NCBI RefSeq assembly: GCF_012275515.1 | Contig: NZ_JAAZQL010000007.1 | Coordinates: forward strand, 124,001-188,000 | DNA length: 64,000 bases | Source: Novosphingobium sp. SG707 | Lineage (GTDB): Bacteria > Pseudomonadota > Alphaproteobacteria > Sphingomonadales > Sphingomonadaceae | Direction of reading: 5' to 3' | Shown here: piece by piece, positions 25,232 through 33,845 of the stretch | Numbering within the stretch: position 1 is the first letter of the stretch | Layout of the letters: the number at the start of each line of letters is the position of its first letter | Notes under the pieces: generated by a model | Database searches by the model: none | What the model was told of the DNA's origin: nothing | What the model saw: only the letters and a program-made list of their open reading frames with translations | Made by a program: the position numbers and the translations under genes

Positions 25232-26608
25232 TCAGGGCGTGTCAATGATCCCCTTGCCGTAACCGGACGCGCGGCCATGGGGATGGCGGGCAGAGGCGGC
25301 CAGAGCGGCCAAGGCGCGATGGGCCAGCGCCGGATCCGGCCGGGGCAGAGCGGCCGACAGCCGCCCGCTGATGATGGGCGCGGCAAAGGATGTGCCGCGC
25401 ACCATATCGATCCGCCCGGCGGCATCGGGCGCCGAAGCGATCCCTTTGGCCACGAAATCAACGCGCGGCACATGGCTGGCCTCGGGCAGGAGCCGGTCCT
25501 GCATATCGACCGCCGAAACGGCCACGACGCCGGGATAGGAAGCCGGGAAGAGCGGGCGGGCCTGCGGTCCGTCATTGCCCACCGGGGCCACGATCAGATA
25601 GCCGCGCCCCACCATGATGCGAATGGCGGCCTCCACCATCGCATTGGGCGGCCTGACCATGCTGACATTGACCACCGGCACCTGTTCGCGCGCCATCCAG
25701 TTCAAACCGCGCACCAGCAATTCGGCCGAACCGCCGGTGGGCGATGTGCCATAGACATCGGCCACATAGAGCTTTTTAAGCGGCATCCGCCCCTGCGCAT
25801 CACGCGATGCCTGAAGCATGAGGGCGGCGACCGAAGTGCCATGATCGGCCGGTGTGGGCGATGGTCCGGCGAAGGGTTTTTCCAGAACCGCCACCTGCCG
25901 CAGGCCGGTCACGCTGCGCGCCACACCGGTGTCGATCATACCGGCCGCCTGCTTTCCGGCGGATTGAAAAGGCTGGGGCGACAGGGCCGGTCCGGGGCGG
26001 CGGCCTGATGGAAAAAAGACATGGTTCTGGTCGAATGTTCCCTCCGGCGCGATCTGGCGCAATCGCCTGATGGCGCGCGGCGTGTTCTCATCCGGCTTGG
26101 TCAGGACCAGCATGGCCAGATCCAGCCCGTCCAGCCGGTTCTCGCGCAGGATGGTGAAACCGGCCTTGCGGATCGCCTCAAGGCGCGAGGCGGGGATGTT
26201 GTAGGCCAGGATCTCGGCCCGAACGGCCAGCGCGCCGTTGCGGTCGGTTTCAAACACATCCGGGCGTGCCTTGGCGATTTTGCGAGCCTCTTCAACCCGG
26301 CCGCTGGACAGGCGCTGGCTGCGCGCCTCATTGGCGATAGCCTGCGCCGCCGCCTCGCCCCCGCGCAGCAGGCCCAGATCCGCCGGAGGCCCATGCGCCA
26401 CATCGGGCAGGTTGGGAAAGGGATGCATCCCCATACCCATACCCATACCCATGCCGCCATGCCCCTGCGCCATCGCTGCCGGAGTCAGGGCGACAGAGCA
26501 GGCCAGCGCGGCCGCCAACAGCCGCACCGCGCTGCGCCTGCCGCAAGCCGCCTTGTCGACAATACTCGCCATCATCGGATAGGGTCCATTTTCCATCTTC
26601 CTGCGCAT
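25232..26608 (-). CDS. Secreted S8-family (subtilisin-like) serine peptidase
   Basis: 458 residues. The catalytic set is complete: Asp226 (GMIDTGVA), His256 (ADHGTSVAAL), Asn345 (VGNDGP) and Ser407 (RGTSFAAPIISG). A signal peptide ends near Gln48 (AMAQ). It is followed by a Gly-Met repeat (about residues 52-61) encoded by a hexanucleotide repeat, then a propeptide-like region of about 150 residues before the catalytic domain. Several in-frame ATGs precede the signal core, so the start is uncertain. It is divergent from an ECF sigma/anti-sigma pair, an arrangement suggesting that the sigma factor controls the peptidase or that the peptidase acts in the sigma pathway. Confidence 0.9.
   Translation of the reverse strand: MRRKMENGPYPMMASIVDKAACGRRSAVRLLAAALACSVALTPAAMAQGHGGMGMGMGMGMHPFPNLPDVAHGPPADLGLLRGGEAAAQAIANEARSQRLSSGRVEEARKIAKARPDVFETDRNGALAVRAEILAYNIPASRLEAIRKAGFTILRENRLDGLDLAMLVLTKPDENTPRAIRRLRQIAPEGTFDQNHVFFPSGRRPGPALSPQPFQSAGKQAAGMIDTGVARSVTGLRQVAVLEKPFAGPSPTPADHGTSVAALMLQASRDAQGRMPLKKLYVADVYGTSPTGGSAELLVRGLNWMAREQVPVVNVSMVRPPNAMVEAAIRIMVGRGYLIVAPVGNDGPQARPLFPASYPGVVAVSAVDMQDRLLPEASHVPRVDFVAKGIASAPDAAGRIDMVRGTSFAAPIISGRLSAALPRPDPALAHRALAALAASARHPHGRASGYGKGIIDTP
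26426..26456. repeat. Hexanucleotide tandem repeat inside the subtilase gene
   Basis: Near-perfect tandem copies of CATACC/CCCATA encode alternating Met and Gly just after the signal peptide. Unit length six means that slippage adds or removes Gly-Met pairs without a frameshift. Confidence 0.7.
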
Positions 26609-26689
26609 CGCGAAAATTTTTGCGCCTGGCGCGCGTCTACCGGAAAGAAACGTCCGGCCCCAAGCGTCTCTTTCACAAGGGGATGAAAA

Positions 26690-27193
26690 TTGGACGAGTT
26701 ACGCCGAGGAATTGCCGCTCTATTGCCGAAATTGCGACGGGTGGCCTGGGCCTTGACCCAGCATGAGGCCGACTCGCTCGATCTGTTTCAGGCGGCGGTG
26801 GAAAAAGCATTGAGCCACGAGGCCGGGGCCCCCGGTTCCGACCGGCTGGGTTATTGGATGTTGCGGATCATGAAAAACCTCTGGATCGATGAAATGCGCA
26901 AACGGCGGCGTTGGCAAAGGATCGTGACGCCCCTGCCCGATGACAATGACCCTTCCGATGAAGGAGACGCCGTGACCGCCAGCGAGCGCCGCGTCGAACT
27001 GGCGCGGGTGCGTCAGGTGCTGGAAACCATGCCCGAGGATCATCGGCTTCCGATCCAGCTCGTGGTGATGGGCGATCTGTCCTATGGCGAGGCGGCCGAG
27101 TTTCTCGATATTTCGGTGAGCGCTTTTGCCAGCCGTCTGGCGCGTGCGCGCTCGGGCCTGCTCCAGACCCTCAAGGCGCAGGAGGCATCATGA
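26690..27193 (+). CDS. ECF-type RNA polymerase sigma factor
   Basis: 167 residues. Region 2 spans about 10-80 (LRRVAWALTQHEADSLDLFQAAVEKAL, YWMLRIMKNLWIDEMRKRRR) and region 4 about 105-160 (DHRLPIQLVVMGDLSYGEAAEFLDISVSAFASRLARARSGL). The start is TTG at 26690-26692: AAGGGGA is 7 nt upstream and the nearby ATG at 26683 is out of frame. The gene overlaps the following membrane protein in an ATGA, the usual layout for a sigma/anti-sigma pair, and is divergent from the subtilase gene 81 bp away. Confidence 0.9.
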   Translation: MDELRRGIAALLPKLRRVAWALTQHEADSLDLFQAAVEKALSHEAGAPGSDRLGYWMLRIMKNLWIDEMRKRRRWQRIVTPLPDDNDPSDEGDAVTASERRVELARVRQVLETMPEDHRLPIQLVVMGDLSYGEAAEFLDISVSAFASRLARARSGLLQTLKAQEAS

Positions 27194-27918
27194 TGCTGGG
27201 CGATGTGAACGAACTGGTTGTGCGCTATGTCGACCGGGAAATGGAAGAAGAGGAAAAGCGGGCCTTTGAGGCCATGCTGGCGGCACGCCCCGAATTGCAG
27301 GCGCTGGTGGCCGAACACACGGCCCTGCGCGCCGGCCTGATCGAGGCATGGGGTCCGGCGCCGGGCGAGGATGATCTGGTGCGCATTCACCGGTTGCTGG
27401 AGGCGCCGACGGATGCCGCCCAGCCCTTGCCGCCTGCGCGAAAGTTTCAGGCGGCTTATCGTTTCTGGCCGGTGGCGGCCATGGCGGCCTCGCTCGTGCT
27501 GGGGGTGATGATCGGCGGGTGGAACGGCTCGCCTTCCGGGACAATGCTGCGGGTCGAGAAGGGGCAATTGATGGCGTCGGGCGCGCTGGATTCGGCCCTG
27601 TCGCGGCAAGTGAGCGCGCAGGCCGACAATTCGCCGGTAACGATCCGCCTGAGCTTTCGCACGCAGGATGGCATTTGCCGCATCTTCTCGATGGCCGGAG
27701 GCACCGCCGGGCTGGCCTGCCGCCAATCGGGCCAATGGCGCGTGCAAAGCACCGTGCAGCAGGAGATGGCCCATCGGCAGAGCGAATATCGTCTGGCGGG
27801 ATCGCCTGTTCCGCCCTCGCTCATGGCGCAGGTCGATGGCATGATCGCGGGCGAGCCTCTGTCAACCGAGGATGAAAACCGCGAAATCGCCAAAGGATGG
27901 GCCGGGCCGAAATCGTAA
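27190..27918 (+). CDS. Putative membrane anti-sigma factor
   Basis: 242 residues: a cytoplasmic N-terminal helical domain (about 1-85; VNELVVRYVDREMEEEEKRAFEAML resembles the short anti-sigma domain but without the zinc His-Cys pattern), one transmembrane helix (about 92-111; FWPVAAMAASLVLGVMIGGW), and a periplasmic domain of about 130 residues with two Cys (GICRIF, GLACRQ) that could form a disulfide. Its ATGA overlap with the sigma gene supports partnership. The role is inferred from layout and topology; direct sequence similarity to a named anti-sigma family is modest. Confidence 0.75.
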   Translation: MMLGDVNELVVRYVDREMEEEEKRAFEAMLAARPELQALVAEHTALRAGLIEAWGPAPGEDDLVRIHRLLEAPTDAAQPLPPARKFQAAYRFWPVAAMAASLVLGVMIGGWNGSPSGTMLRVEKGQLMASGALDSALSRQVSAQADNSPVTIRLSFRTQDGICRIFSMAGGTAGLACRQSGQWRVQSTVQQEMAHRQSEYRLAGSPVPPSLMAQVDGMIAGEPLSTEDENREIAKGWAGPKS

Positions 27919-28053
27919 AACCCTGCCCCTTTCCCCCTGCAAGGCACGGTTCATCGCCTCACCCGGTCCGTTCGCCCCGGAACATCTTGGGCACCCGTCA
28001 CATTCTATTCGCGTAAATCCGCCGTACAGCGGAACAGCGCGAGTTTTGCCCCC

Positions 28054-29571
28054 ATGATCCTACAAAACGCATCCACCGTCTGTTCACGCCGAGGCGTTTG
28101 CGGCGGCATTCTCGGGCTCCCGTTCCTTGCGCTGATGCAGGGGGCGGCCGCCGGCGGCCAAGGCAGCCCACGCTTTGGCCCGCCCCAGAGCTTTTCGTGG
28201 GAGGCGCTGATCGAGCGCGCAAGGATGCTGGCGGCCAAGCCCTATGAGGCGGAGCGTGACGCGCCCGGCGCGCATGGGATCGACTATGATGCCGCGGGCA
28301 GGCTCACTTACGGCCCCGCCACGGCGCTGGGCGGAACGGTGCGCCTGCTGCCGGTCAGCCGCTATGCGCCTGTGCCGGTCCGGCTCAACTTCATTCAGGG
28401 CGGCCAGGCGCGCCGCCTGCTCTCCGGCCAAGGGTTGTTTGCCGGAGGGCGCGATGCGGCCCCGGCTGGTTTCCGCGTGCTCAACGCCCGCGCCGATGGC
28501 GATTGGCTCTCCTTTGTGGGCGCCTCCTATTTCCGCAGCGCCGGGGCGCAGAACCAGTATGGCATTTCCGCAAGAGGCGTCGCGGTCGATACGGCGCTGG
28601 AGGGCGGCGAGGAATTTCCACGCTTCACAGAGTTCTGGATCGAGACCGCAGGCGATGCCCATGTCCGCATCCATGCTCTGATCGACGGTCCCAGCCTGTC
28701 GGGCGCGATGCGGATCGACAGCACCAACGGGCCGGACGGGGTGATACAGGATGTGACCGCCGCCTTTGCCATGCGCCGCGACATAAGACGGCTGGGCATT
28801 GCGCCAGCCTCCAGCATGTTCTGGTATGACCAGAATGGCGCCACGCGCGCGACGGACTGGCGGCCCGAAATCCATGACTCAGACGGTCTGGCGATTGTCG
28901 CGGCCAATGGCGAGCATCTCTGGCGCCCCCTGCGCAACCCGCGCCATGCGCGCACCAACGCCTTTGCCACCACCGATCCGCGCGGCTTTGGCCTGATGCA
29001 GCGCGATCGCCGTTTCGCCAATTATCAGGACGATGGCGCCTTTTATGATCGCCGCCCCAATCTCTGGGTGGAGCCCTTGGGCGATTGGGGGCCGGGCGCG
29101 GTGATGCTCTATGAATTTCCCACCGATTCCGAAACCACCGACAATATCGCCGCCTTTTGGGTCAGCGATGCGCCGATGCGGGCGGGCGGCTATCATGAAT
29201 GGCGCTATCGGCTGCACTGGATATCGCATGATCCCTCGGCGGGCGCGGGGGCTCATCTGGTCGATCAATGGAACGGCGCGGGCGGCATACCGGGCTCTGA
29301 GGCGCGGCAGGACACGCGCAAACTGGTGTTTGATTTCGAAGGTGACAATCTGGCCGGGCTGGACCGGTCGAGCGGGGTGGAGGCAGTGACCAATCTGCCC
29401 CCAGCCGCCGTGGTGGCGCAGGCCGCCTATCCGGTGGTGGGGATGGCGCGGCGGTGGCGCGTGACGCTGGACGTGCGCCCCGCCGCGATCACCCAGCCGG
29501 AATTCCGCCTGTTTCTGCGGCACAAGGGCGCCGCCTTGTCCGAAACAATCATCGAGCCGATGATGGCCTGA
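28054..29571 (+). CDS. Periplasmic glucan biosynthesis protein (OpgG/OpgD, MdoG family)
   Basis: 505 residues of the MdoG family, which shapes the beta-glucan backbone of osmoregulated periplasmic glucans. Landmarks include SFSWEALIERARMLAAKPYE near the N-terminus and the APASSMFWYDQNG and DWRPEIHDSDGLAI segments mid-protein. The N-terminus holds a Tat-like signal (SRRGVCGGILGLPFLAL), which favours OpgD over the Sec-exported OpgG. No opgH glucosyltransferase is seen nearby, so the partner must be elsewhere. It stands alone, 135 bp after the anti-sigma gene on the same strand and convergent with the next transporter. Confidence 0.88.
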   Translation: MILQNASTVCSRRGVCGGILGLPFLALMQGAAAGGQGSPRFGPPQSFSWEALIERARMLAAKPYEAERDAPGAHGIDYDAAGRLTYGPATALGGTVRLLPVSRYAPVPVRLNFIQGGQARRLLSGQGLFAGGRDAAPAGFRVLNARADGDWLSFVGASYFRSAGAQNQYGISARGVAVDTALEGGEEFPRFTEFWIETAGDAHVRIHALIDGPSLSGAMRIDSTNGPDGVIQDVTAAFAMRRDIRRLGIAPASSMFWYDQNGATRATDWRPEIHDSDGLAIVAANGEHLWRPLRNPRHARTNAFATTDPRGFGLMQRDRRFANYQDDGAFYDRRPNLWVEPLGDWGPGAVMLYEFPTDSETTDNIAAFWVSDAPMRAGGYHEWRYRLHWISHDPSAGAGAHLVDQWNGAGGIPGSEARQDTRKLVFDFEGDNLAGLDRSSGVEAVTNLPPAAVVAQAAYPVVGMARRWRVTLDVRPAAITQPEFRLFLRHKGAALSETIIEPMMA

Positions 29572-29575
29572 GGGC

Positions 29576-29606
29576 GGCCCGTTGGCATGGCGGATGCCAA
29601 GCGGCC
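29576..29606. terminator. Hairpin between convergent glucan and exporter genes
   Basis: Arms TTGGCAT/ATGCCAA enclose a 5-nt loop, with outer GGCC/GGCC pairing beyond a two-base mismatch. Placed between two stop codons, it fits a bidirectional transcript end; T-runs are weak. Confidence 0.5.
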
Positions 29607-29609
29607 TGA

Positions 29610-30803
29610 TCAGCCCCTTTTCGGATTGGGCAGGAACACCGCCAACAGGCCGATTGCGGGCAGGAAAGCACAGATCGCATAGACCGTCTCGATCCCCGCA
29701 CGGTCGGCCACCTCGCCAAGGACAGCCGCGCCCAGCCCGCCCATACCAAAGGAAAAGCCGAAGAACAGACCCGAGATCATGCCGATCTTGCCAGGCACCA
29801 GATCCTGGGCAAACACGACAATGGCGGGAAAGGCCGAGGCCAGGATCAGGCCGATCGCCACCGTCAGCGGCCCGGTCCAGAACAGGCTGGCATGGGGCAG
29901 CAGCAGCGTGAAAGGCAGCGCGCCAAGGATCGAGAACCAGATCACATATTTGCGTCCAAACCGATCGCCCAGCGGCCCGCCGATGATCGTGCCCACCGCC
30001 ACCGCGCCCAAAAAGACGAACAGGTGGAGCTGCGCCACCTCGACCGAGACGCCGAAACGGTGGATCAGGTAAAAGGTGAAATAGCTCGTCAGGCTGGCCA
30101 GATAGACATATTTCGAGAAGATCAGCGCCAGCAGCACCGCAATCCCGCCCAGCACCCACCCGCGCGGCAGGGGATCGGCCGATTTGCGCGCGCCATTACC
30201 GGCCGAAAGGCGGGCCAGACCGTGATGGCGATACCATTGCCCGACATTCCACAGGATCGCGCAGGACAGCAGCGCCAGCAAGGCAAAGGCCGCCAGACTG
30301 GTCTGGCCCCAGCGCACGACGACTATCGCAGCGGCCAGCGGCCCCAGCGCGGAACCGGCATTGCCGCCCACCTGAAACATCGACTGGGCCAGCCCATGCC
30401 TTTGCCCCGCCGCCATACGCGCCACGCGCGAGCTTTCGGGGTGAAACACCGACGACCCCATGCCCAGCAGCGACGCGCCCACCAGCAGCAGCCCGTAACT
30501 GTGCGCCACCGACAGCACCAGCAGCCCCGCCAGCGTGAATAACGTGCCGCCCGGCAGCGCCAGCGGCGTGGGGCGTTTATCGGCATAAAGGCCAATCAGC
30601 GGCTGAAGGATCGAGGCGGTAATCTGATAGGCCAGCGTGATAAGGCCGATCTGGCTGAACGAGAGGCCAAGCTCATCCTTCAGATTCGGATAGATCGCGG
30701 GCAGCAGCGATTGCAGCATATCATTGATAAGATGGCAGGCGCTGATCGCGGCGATGATGCCGTAGGCGGTGGTTTGAGGGGTGGTGGATCTGGTCCCGTG
30801 CAT
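29610..30803 (-). CDS. MFS exporter, fosmidomycin-resistance (Fsr) type
   Basis: 397 residues, about 12 membrane segments. The N-terminus AAISACHLINDMLQSLLPAIYP, LADKRP-type loop (LYADKRPTP) and GSSVFHPESSRVARMAAG segment are characteristic of the Fsr family, drug or metabolite exporters of the inner membrane. It is divergent from an AraC regulator across 95 bp, and that pairing (exporter plus AraC with a cupin-like N-terminus) is a common self-regulated efflux unit. Fosmidomycin itself need not be the substrate. Confidence 0.87.
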   Translation of the reverse strand: MHGTRSTTPQTTAYGIIAAISACHLINDMLQSLLPAIYPNLKDELGLSFSQIGLITLAYQITASILQPLIGLYADKRPTPLALPGGTLFTLAGLLVLSVAHSYGLLLVGASLLGMGSSVFHPESSRVARMAAGQRHGLAQSMFQVGGNAGSALGPLAAAIVVVRWGQTSLAAFALLALLSCAILWNVGQWYRHHGLARLSAGNGARKSADPLPRGWVLGGIAVLLALIFSKYVYLASLTSYFTFYLIHRFGVSVEVAQLHLFVFLGAVAVGTIIGGPLGDRFGRKYVIWFSILGALPFTLLLPHASLFWTGPLTVAIGLILASAFPAIVVFAQDLVPGKIGMISGLFFGFSFGMGGLGAAVLGEVADRAGIETVYAICAFLPAIGLLAVFLPNPKRG

Positions 30804-30898
30804 GGTTGATTTCCAATTGTGTTACCCGCCCGCTATAGCGCCTCGCGCCTTGGCCCGCATTCCTGTATGGGTCTTTCCTTTTCGCGATTGGGACAGGC

Positions 30899-31675
30899 AT
30901 GCCTTGGAATAATCCCGAAGCGGTGGACCATATCGACCGGCCCATCATCGGCGTCGGCAATGAATATCCGCCCGCCTTTGAACTGGACTGGCATCAGCAT
31001 CGGCGCGGGCAATTGCTCTATGCGGCGCGCGGCGTGGTGGTGCTTTCCACGCCGCAGGGCGCATGGGTGGCCCCGCCCGAACGCGCGGTGTGGACGCCGG
31101 GGGGATGCCCCCATGCCGTGCGCATGGTCGGCGCGGTCAGCACACGCAGCGTTCTGGTCGAACCGGGGGTGCAGGGCTCGCTGGGCGGGGAAACCAAGGT
31201 CATTCAGGTCTCGCCCCTCTTGCGCAGCCTGCTGGAGGCGGCCTGCGAGATTGCGCCCGAATATGACCGCGACGGGCGCGACGGCAAGCTGATGGCGCTG
31301 TTGCTGGCAGAACTGGCGCTGGCGCCCACGGTGCCGCTGGCGGTGCCCTTTCCCCAGACGCCCGCGCTGGCGGCCAAGTGTCAGGCCTTTCTGGAGCAGC
31401 CCACCCCGCGCGACAGCATCGACCAATGGAGCGCAGATCTGGGCATGGGGCGGCGCGCCTTCACCCGCGCCTTTCGTCGGGAAACGGGCCTCAGTTTTGG
31501 CGAATGGCGGCAACAGGCCTGCGTGCTGATCGCCCTGCCCCGTCTGGCGCAGGGCGAGGCCGTGACGGGTATCGCCTTCGATTTGGGCTATGACAGCGCG
31601 GCGGCCTTTACCACCATGTTCAAACGCCGCCTTGGCGTCCCGCCCAGCCGCTATCTGCCGGGCGGGAGCCTATAG
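30899..31675 (+). CDS. AraC-family regulator (NimR-like)
   Basis: 258 residues: a cupin-type sensor domain (about 20-110; FELDWHQHRRGQLLYAARGVVVLST, WTPGGCPHAVRMVG) and a C-terminal double helix-turn-helix (about 160-253; LGMGRRAFTRAFRRETGLSFGEWRQQ, AVTGIAFDLGYDSAAAFTTMFKRRLG). The closest type is NimR/YeaM, which controls the adjacent divergent MFS exporter NimT. It most likely controls the divergent Fsr-type exporter here. Its stop lies 3 bp from the convergent flavohaemoglobin gene. Confidence 0.88.
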   Translation: MPWNNPEAVDHIDRPIIGVGNEYPPAFELDWHQHRRGQLLYAARGVVVLSTPQGAWVAPPERAVWTPGGCPHAVRMVGAVSTRSVLVEPGVQGSLGGETKVIQVSPLLRSLLEAACEIAPEYDRDGRDGKLMALLLAELALAPTVPLAVPFPQTPALAAKCQAFLEQPTPRDSIDQWSADLGMGRRAFTRAFRRETGLSFGEWRQQACVLIALPRLAQGEAVTGIAFDLGYDSAAAFTTMFKRRLGVPPSRYLPGGSL

Positions 31676-31678
31676 GGA

Positions 31679-32845
31679 TCAATCGAGCGCTTCGGCCGGG
31701 CCAAAGAATTCGAAATGGCGGCGGGTTTCGGGCAGGCCGATCTGCGCCAGCGTGCGGTTTACAAAGCCCATGAAAGGCTTGGGGCCGAGGAAATAGGCAT
31801 CGGCCTCAACCGGCACCCAGGCCTGCAATTGCTCGACCGAAGGGCGGCCCGAGGGGCCATCCTCATGCCCGCCCTGTTCATAGACGATATGCGCGGTAAA
31901 GCGCGGATAGTTGCGCGCCCAGCCGTCGATCACATCGCCAAAGGCATGGACATCGCCATTGCGGGCATAGTGAATGAAAGTCACGTCGCGCTTGCCTTCC
32001 TCGAGCGCGGCCTGCGCCATGGCCAGCGTGGGCGTCACGCCGATGCCGCCCGAGATCAGCGCCAGCGGAACCTCGCTCGATGCCAGCACGAATTCGCCCG
32101 CCGGGGGGAACACGTCCAGCACATCGCCCTGCCCCACATGATCGTGCAGATGGTTCGAGGCCACGCCGCCCGGTTCGCGCTTGACACTGATGCGCAGGGT
32201 GCGGCCATCGGATTTTTGCGAGAGCGAATAGTTGCGGCGCAATTCCTGCCCGTCGATGGTCAGCCGCAGGCCCAGATATTGGCCCGGTTGATAATCAACC
32301 ACCGGGCCGCCATCGACGGGTTCGAGATAGAAGGAGACGATCTCAGCGCTCTCCACCTGCTTGCGCGCGACGCAGAAGGGCCGCGCCCCGCGCCACCCGC
32401 CCGGAGCCTGCGCCAGGCGGTCATATTCGGCGCCCTCGGCCCCGATCAGGATGTTGGCCAATTGCCAATAAGCCGCCCCCCATGCGTCGATCACCGCATC
32501 CGTGGCGATTTCCTCACCCAGCACTTCGCGGATCGCGCGCAGCAGGCAGGTGCCGACGATGGGATAATGTTCGGGCAGGATCTGCAGCGCGACATGCTTT
32601 TGGATGATCTGAGCCGGAAGCGCGCCCAGCGCCCCCAGATTGTCGATATGGCGGGCATATTGCAGCACCGCATTGGCCAGCGCGCGCGGCTGGGTGCCAT
32701 GGGCCTGATGCGCCTGATTGAACAGCGGGCGCACCTCGTCATATTCGGACAGCATGATGCGGTAGAAATGGGTGGTCAGCGCCTCGCCGCCGGTTTCAAG
32801 AATGGGAACGGTGGCCTTGATGATGGCGGTCTGTTCGGGGGTCAT
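31679..32845 (-). CDS. hmp: Flavohaemoglobin, nitric oxide dioxygenase
   Basis: 388 residues. An N-terminal globin domain carries Tyr29 (HFYRIM), a distal Gln (TQPRALAN) and the proximal His (QKHVALQILPEHYPIVG); a ferredoxin-reductase-like FAD domain (ELRRNYSLSQ) and an NAD domain (ISGGIGVTPTLAM) follow, ending EFFGPAEAL. It converts NO and O2 to nitrate using NAD(P)H. The usual Cys of the NAD motif (CGP) is replaced (YFLGPKPFM). It is downstream of a truncated haemoglobin gene (21-bp gap), and the pair is divergent from nsrR with NsrR-like sites between, so induction by NO is expected. Confidence 0.93.
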   Translation of the reverse strand: MTPEQTAIIKATVPILETGGEALTTHFYRIMLSEYDEVRPLFNQAHQAHGTQPRALANAVLQYARHIDNLGALGALPAQIIQKHVALQILPEHYPIVGTCLLRAIREVLGEEIATDAVIDAWGAAYWQLANILIGAEGAEYDRLAQAPGGWRGARPFCVARKQVESAEIVSFYLEPVDGGPVVDYQPGQYLGLRLTIDGQELRRNYSLSQKSDGRTLRISVKREPGGVASNHLHDHVGQGDVLDVFPPAGEFVLASSEVPLALISGGIGVTPTLAMAQAALEEGKRDVTFIHYARNGDVHAFGDVIDGWARNYPRFTAHIVYEQGGHEDGPSGRPSVEQLQAWVPVEADAYFLGPKPFMGFVNRTLAQIGLPETRRHFEFFGPAEALD

Positions 32846-32866
32846 TACAGGCTCCTTTTGGGGGTT

Positions 32867-33292
32867 TCAAGCAGCGTTTTGAAAACGGGGCAGACGGAAG
32901 AAGAGCGCCAGTTGCAGGCTCTCGGCAATGCGGCGCGCCTTGGTCTGTACGGCCAGCGCGTCCTGGGGGCTGAGGCACTGGCGCGCGGTATCCTCCCACA
33001 GGGTCAACCAGCGGGCGAACATGGATGGGTTCATCTCCGCGCGATGGCGCATATGGGCGGCCACGGGATTGCCGTGATAGGCCCCGCTGCCCAGCATCAC
33101 CGAGGACCAGAATTGCGCCATGCGGCCAAGGTGCGCGGGCCAGTCCTCGGGCGCGATCGCCCCGTTGAACATCGCGCCCAGTTCGGAATCGGCGCGCACG
33201 CGGGCGTAAAAAGCATCGACCAGACCGGCCAGCGCGGCATCGTCAAGCGCGGGCGTTGGCACCGGATCGGGACGGTTTTCGGGGGAGGTCAT
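32867..33292 (-). CDS. Group III truncated haemoglobin
   Basis: 141 residues from the ATG at 33290-33292, which follows GGAG with about 7-nt spacing; a longer in-frame start six codons up lacks this. The sequence has the two-over-two globin pattern of group III: LVDAFYARVRADSELGAMF early, WPAHLGRMAQFWSSVMLGSGAYHGNP mid, and HMRHRAEMNPSMFARWLTLWEDTA containing the proximal His. Group III members are linked to NO or microaerobic metabolism. It is the first gene of a two-gene unit with hmp and divergent from nsrR. Confidence 0.88.
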   Translation of the reverse strand: MTSPENRPDPVPTPALDDAALAGLVDAFYARVRADSELGAMFNGAIAPEDWPAHLGRMAQFWSSVMLGSGAYHGNPVAAHMRHRAEMNPSMFARWLTLWEDTARQCLSPQDALAVQTKARRIAESLQLALFFRLPRFQNAA

Positions 33293-33306
33293 GGAACGAC
33301 TCCAAA

Positions 33307-33366
33307 TCATGCATCTTGGATGCTATATATGGGGGCGAAATATATCATGCAAGTGAAATGCATCTT
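33307..33366. promoter_or_regulatory. NsrR-type operator sites between trHb-hmp and nsrR
   Basis: AAATGCATCTT at 33356-33366 matches the E. coli-type NsrR half-site exactly; preceding it, 33344-33354 (ATCATGCAAGT) is a degenerate partner, giving an 11-1-11 layout. A second near-perfect half-site, TCATGCATCTT, is at 33307-33317, 15 bp upstream of the truncated haemoglobin start. Together they predict NsrR control of both divergent transcripts. Confidence 0.65.
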
Positions 33367-33380
33367 TAGGATGAACCCCT

Positions 33381-33806
33381 ATGCGCCTGACCCGCTTTTC
33401 TGATTACGCTGTGCGCGTGATGCTCTATCTGGCCACGCATCCCGATCGCCTGTGCTCGATCGGCGAAGTGGCAAAGGCCTATGATATCTCGCAAAATCAC
33501 CTGATGAAGGTGGTCAGCGATCTGGCCGCACATGGCTATGTTCAGGCGCTGCGCGGGCGCAACGGGGGGCTGCGGCTGGCCCGCCCGGCGGCGGAAATCA
33601 ACATCGGCCGCCTGATCCGCCATACCGAGGGCGAGATCGATCTGGTCGGCTGCGGCACCTGCAAACTGGCGGGCGCGTGCCAATTGCCCGGCCCGCTCGA
33701 TCTGGCGCTCGATGCGTTTTTTGCCGTGCTGGAGCGCTATACGCTGGCCGATGTGATGGGGCCGCAGGGCGAGAAATTGCTGGAGCGCCTTTCGATCCAT
33801 GAATGA
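33381..33806 (+). CDS. nsrR: Rrf2-family nitric-oxide-sensing repressor NsrR
   Basis: 141 residues. An N-terminal winged helix (MRLTRFSDYAVRVMLYLA; ISQNHLMKVVSDLAAHGYVQ) with Asp8, a known cluster ligand in NsrR, and three cysteines at 91, 94 and 100 (GCGTCKLAGAC) for an iron-sulphur cluster. Spacing C-X2-C-X5-C differs slightly from the C-X4/5-C-X5-C of studied NsrR proteins. It represses NO-detoxifying genes until NO damages the cluster; here the divergent haemoglobin pair is the obvious target. Confidence 0.9.
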   Translation: MRLTRFSDYAVRVMLYLATHPDRLCSIGEVAKAYDISQNHLMKVVSDLAAHGYVQALRGRNGGLRLARPAAEINIGRLIRHTEGEIDLVGCGTCKLAGACQLPGPLDLALDAFFAVLERYTLADVMGPQGEKLLERLSIHE

Positions 33807-33809
33807 TTC

Positions 33810-33838
33810 TTGACTCGAATCGCCGTTCCAATTTATCC
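33810..33838 (+). promoter_or_regulatory. Sigma-70-like promoter of the Rieske oxygenase gene
   Basis: TTGACT (33810-33815) and TTATCC (33833-33838) are exactly 17 bp apart, just after the nsrR stop. Transcription would start near 33845, leaving a leader of about 177 nt before the oxygenase start codon. Confidence 0.5.
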
Positions 33839-33845
33839 CGTCCAC

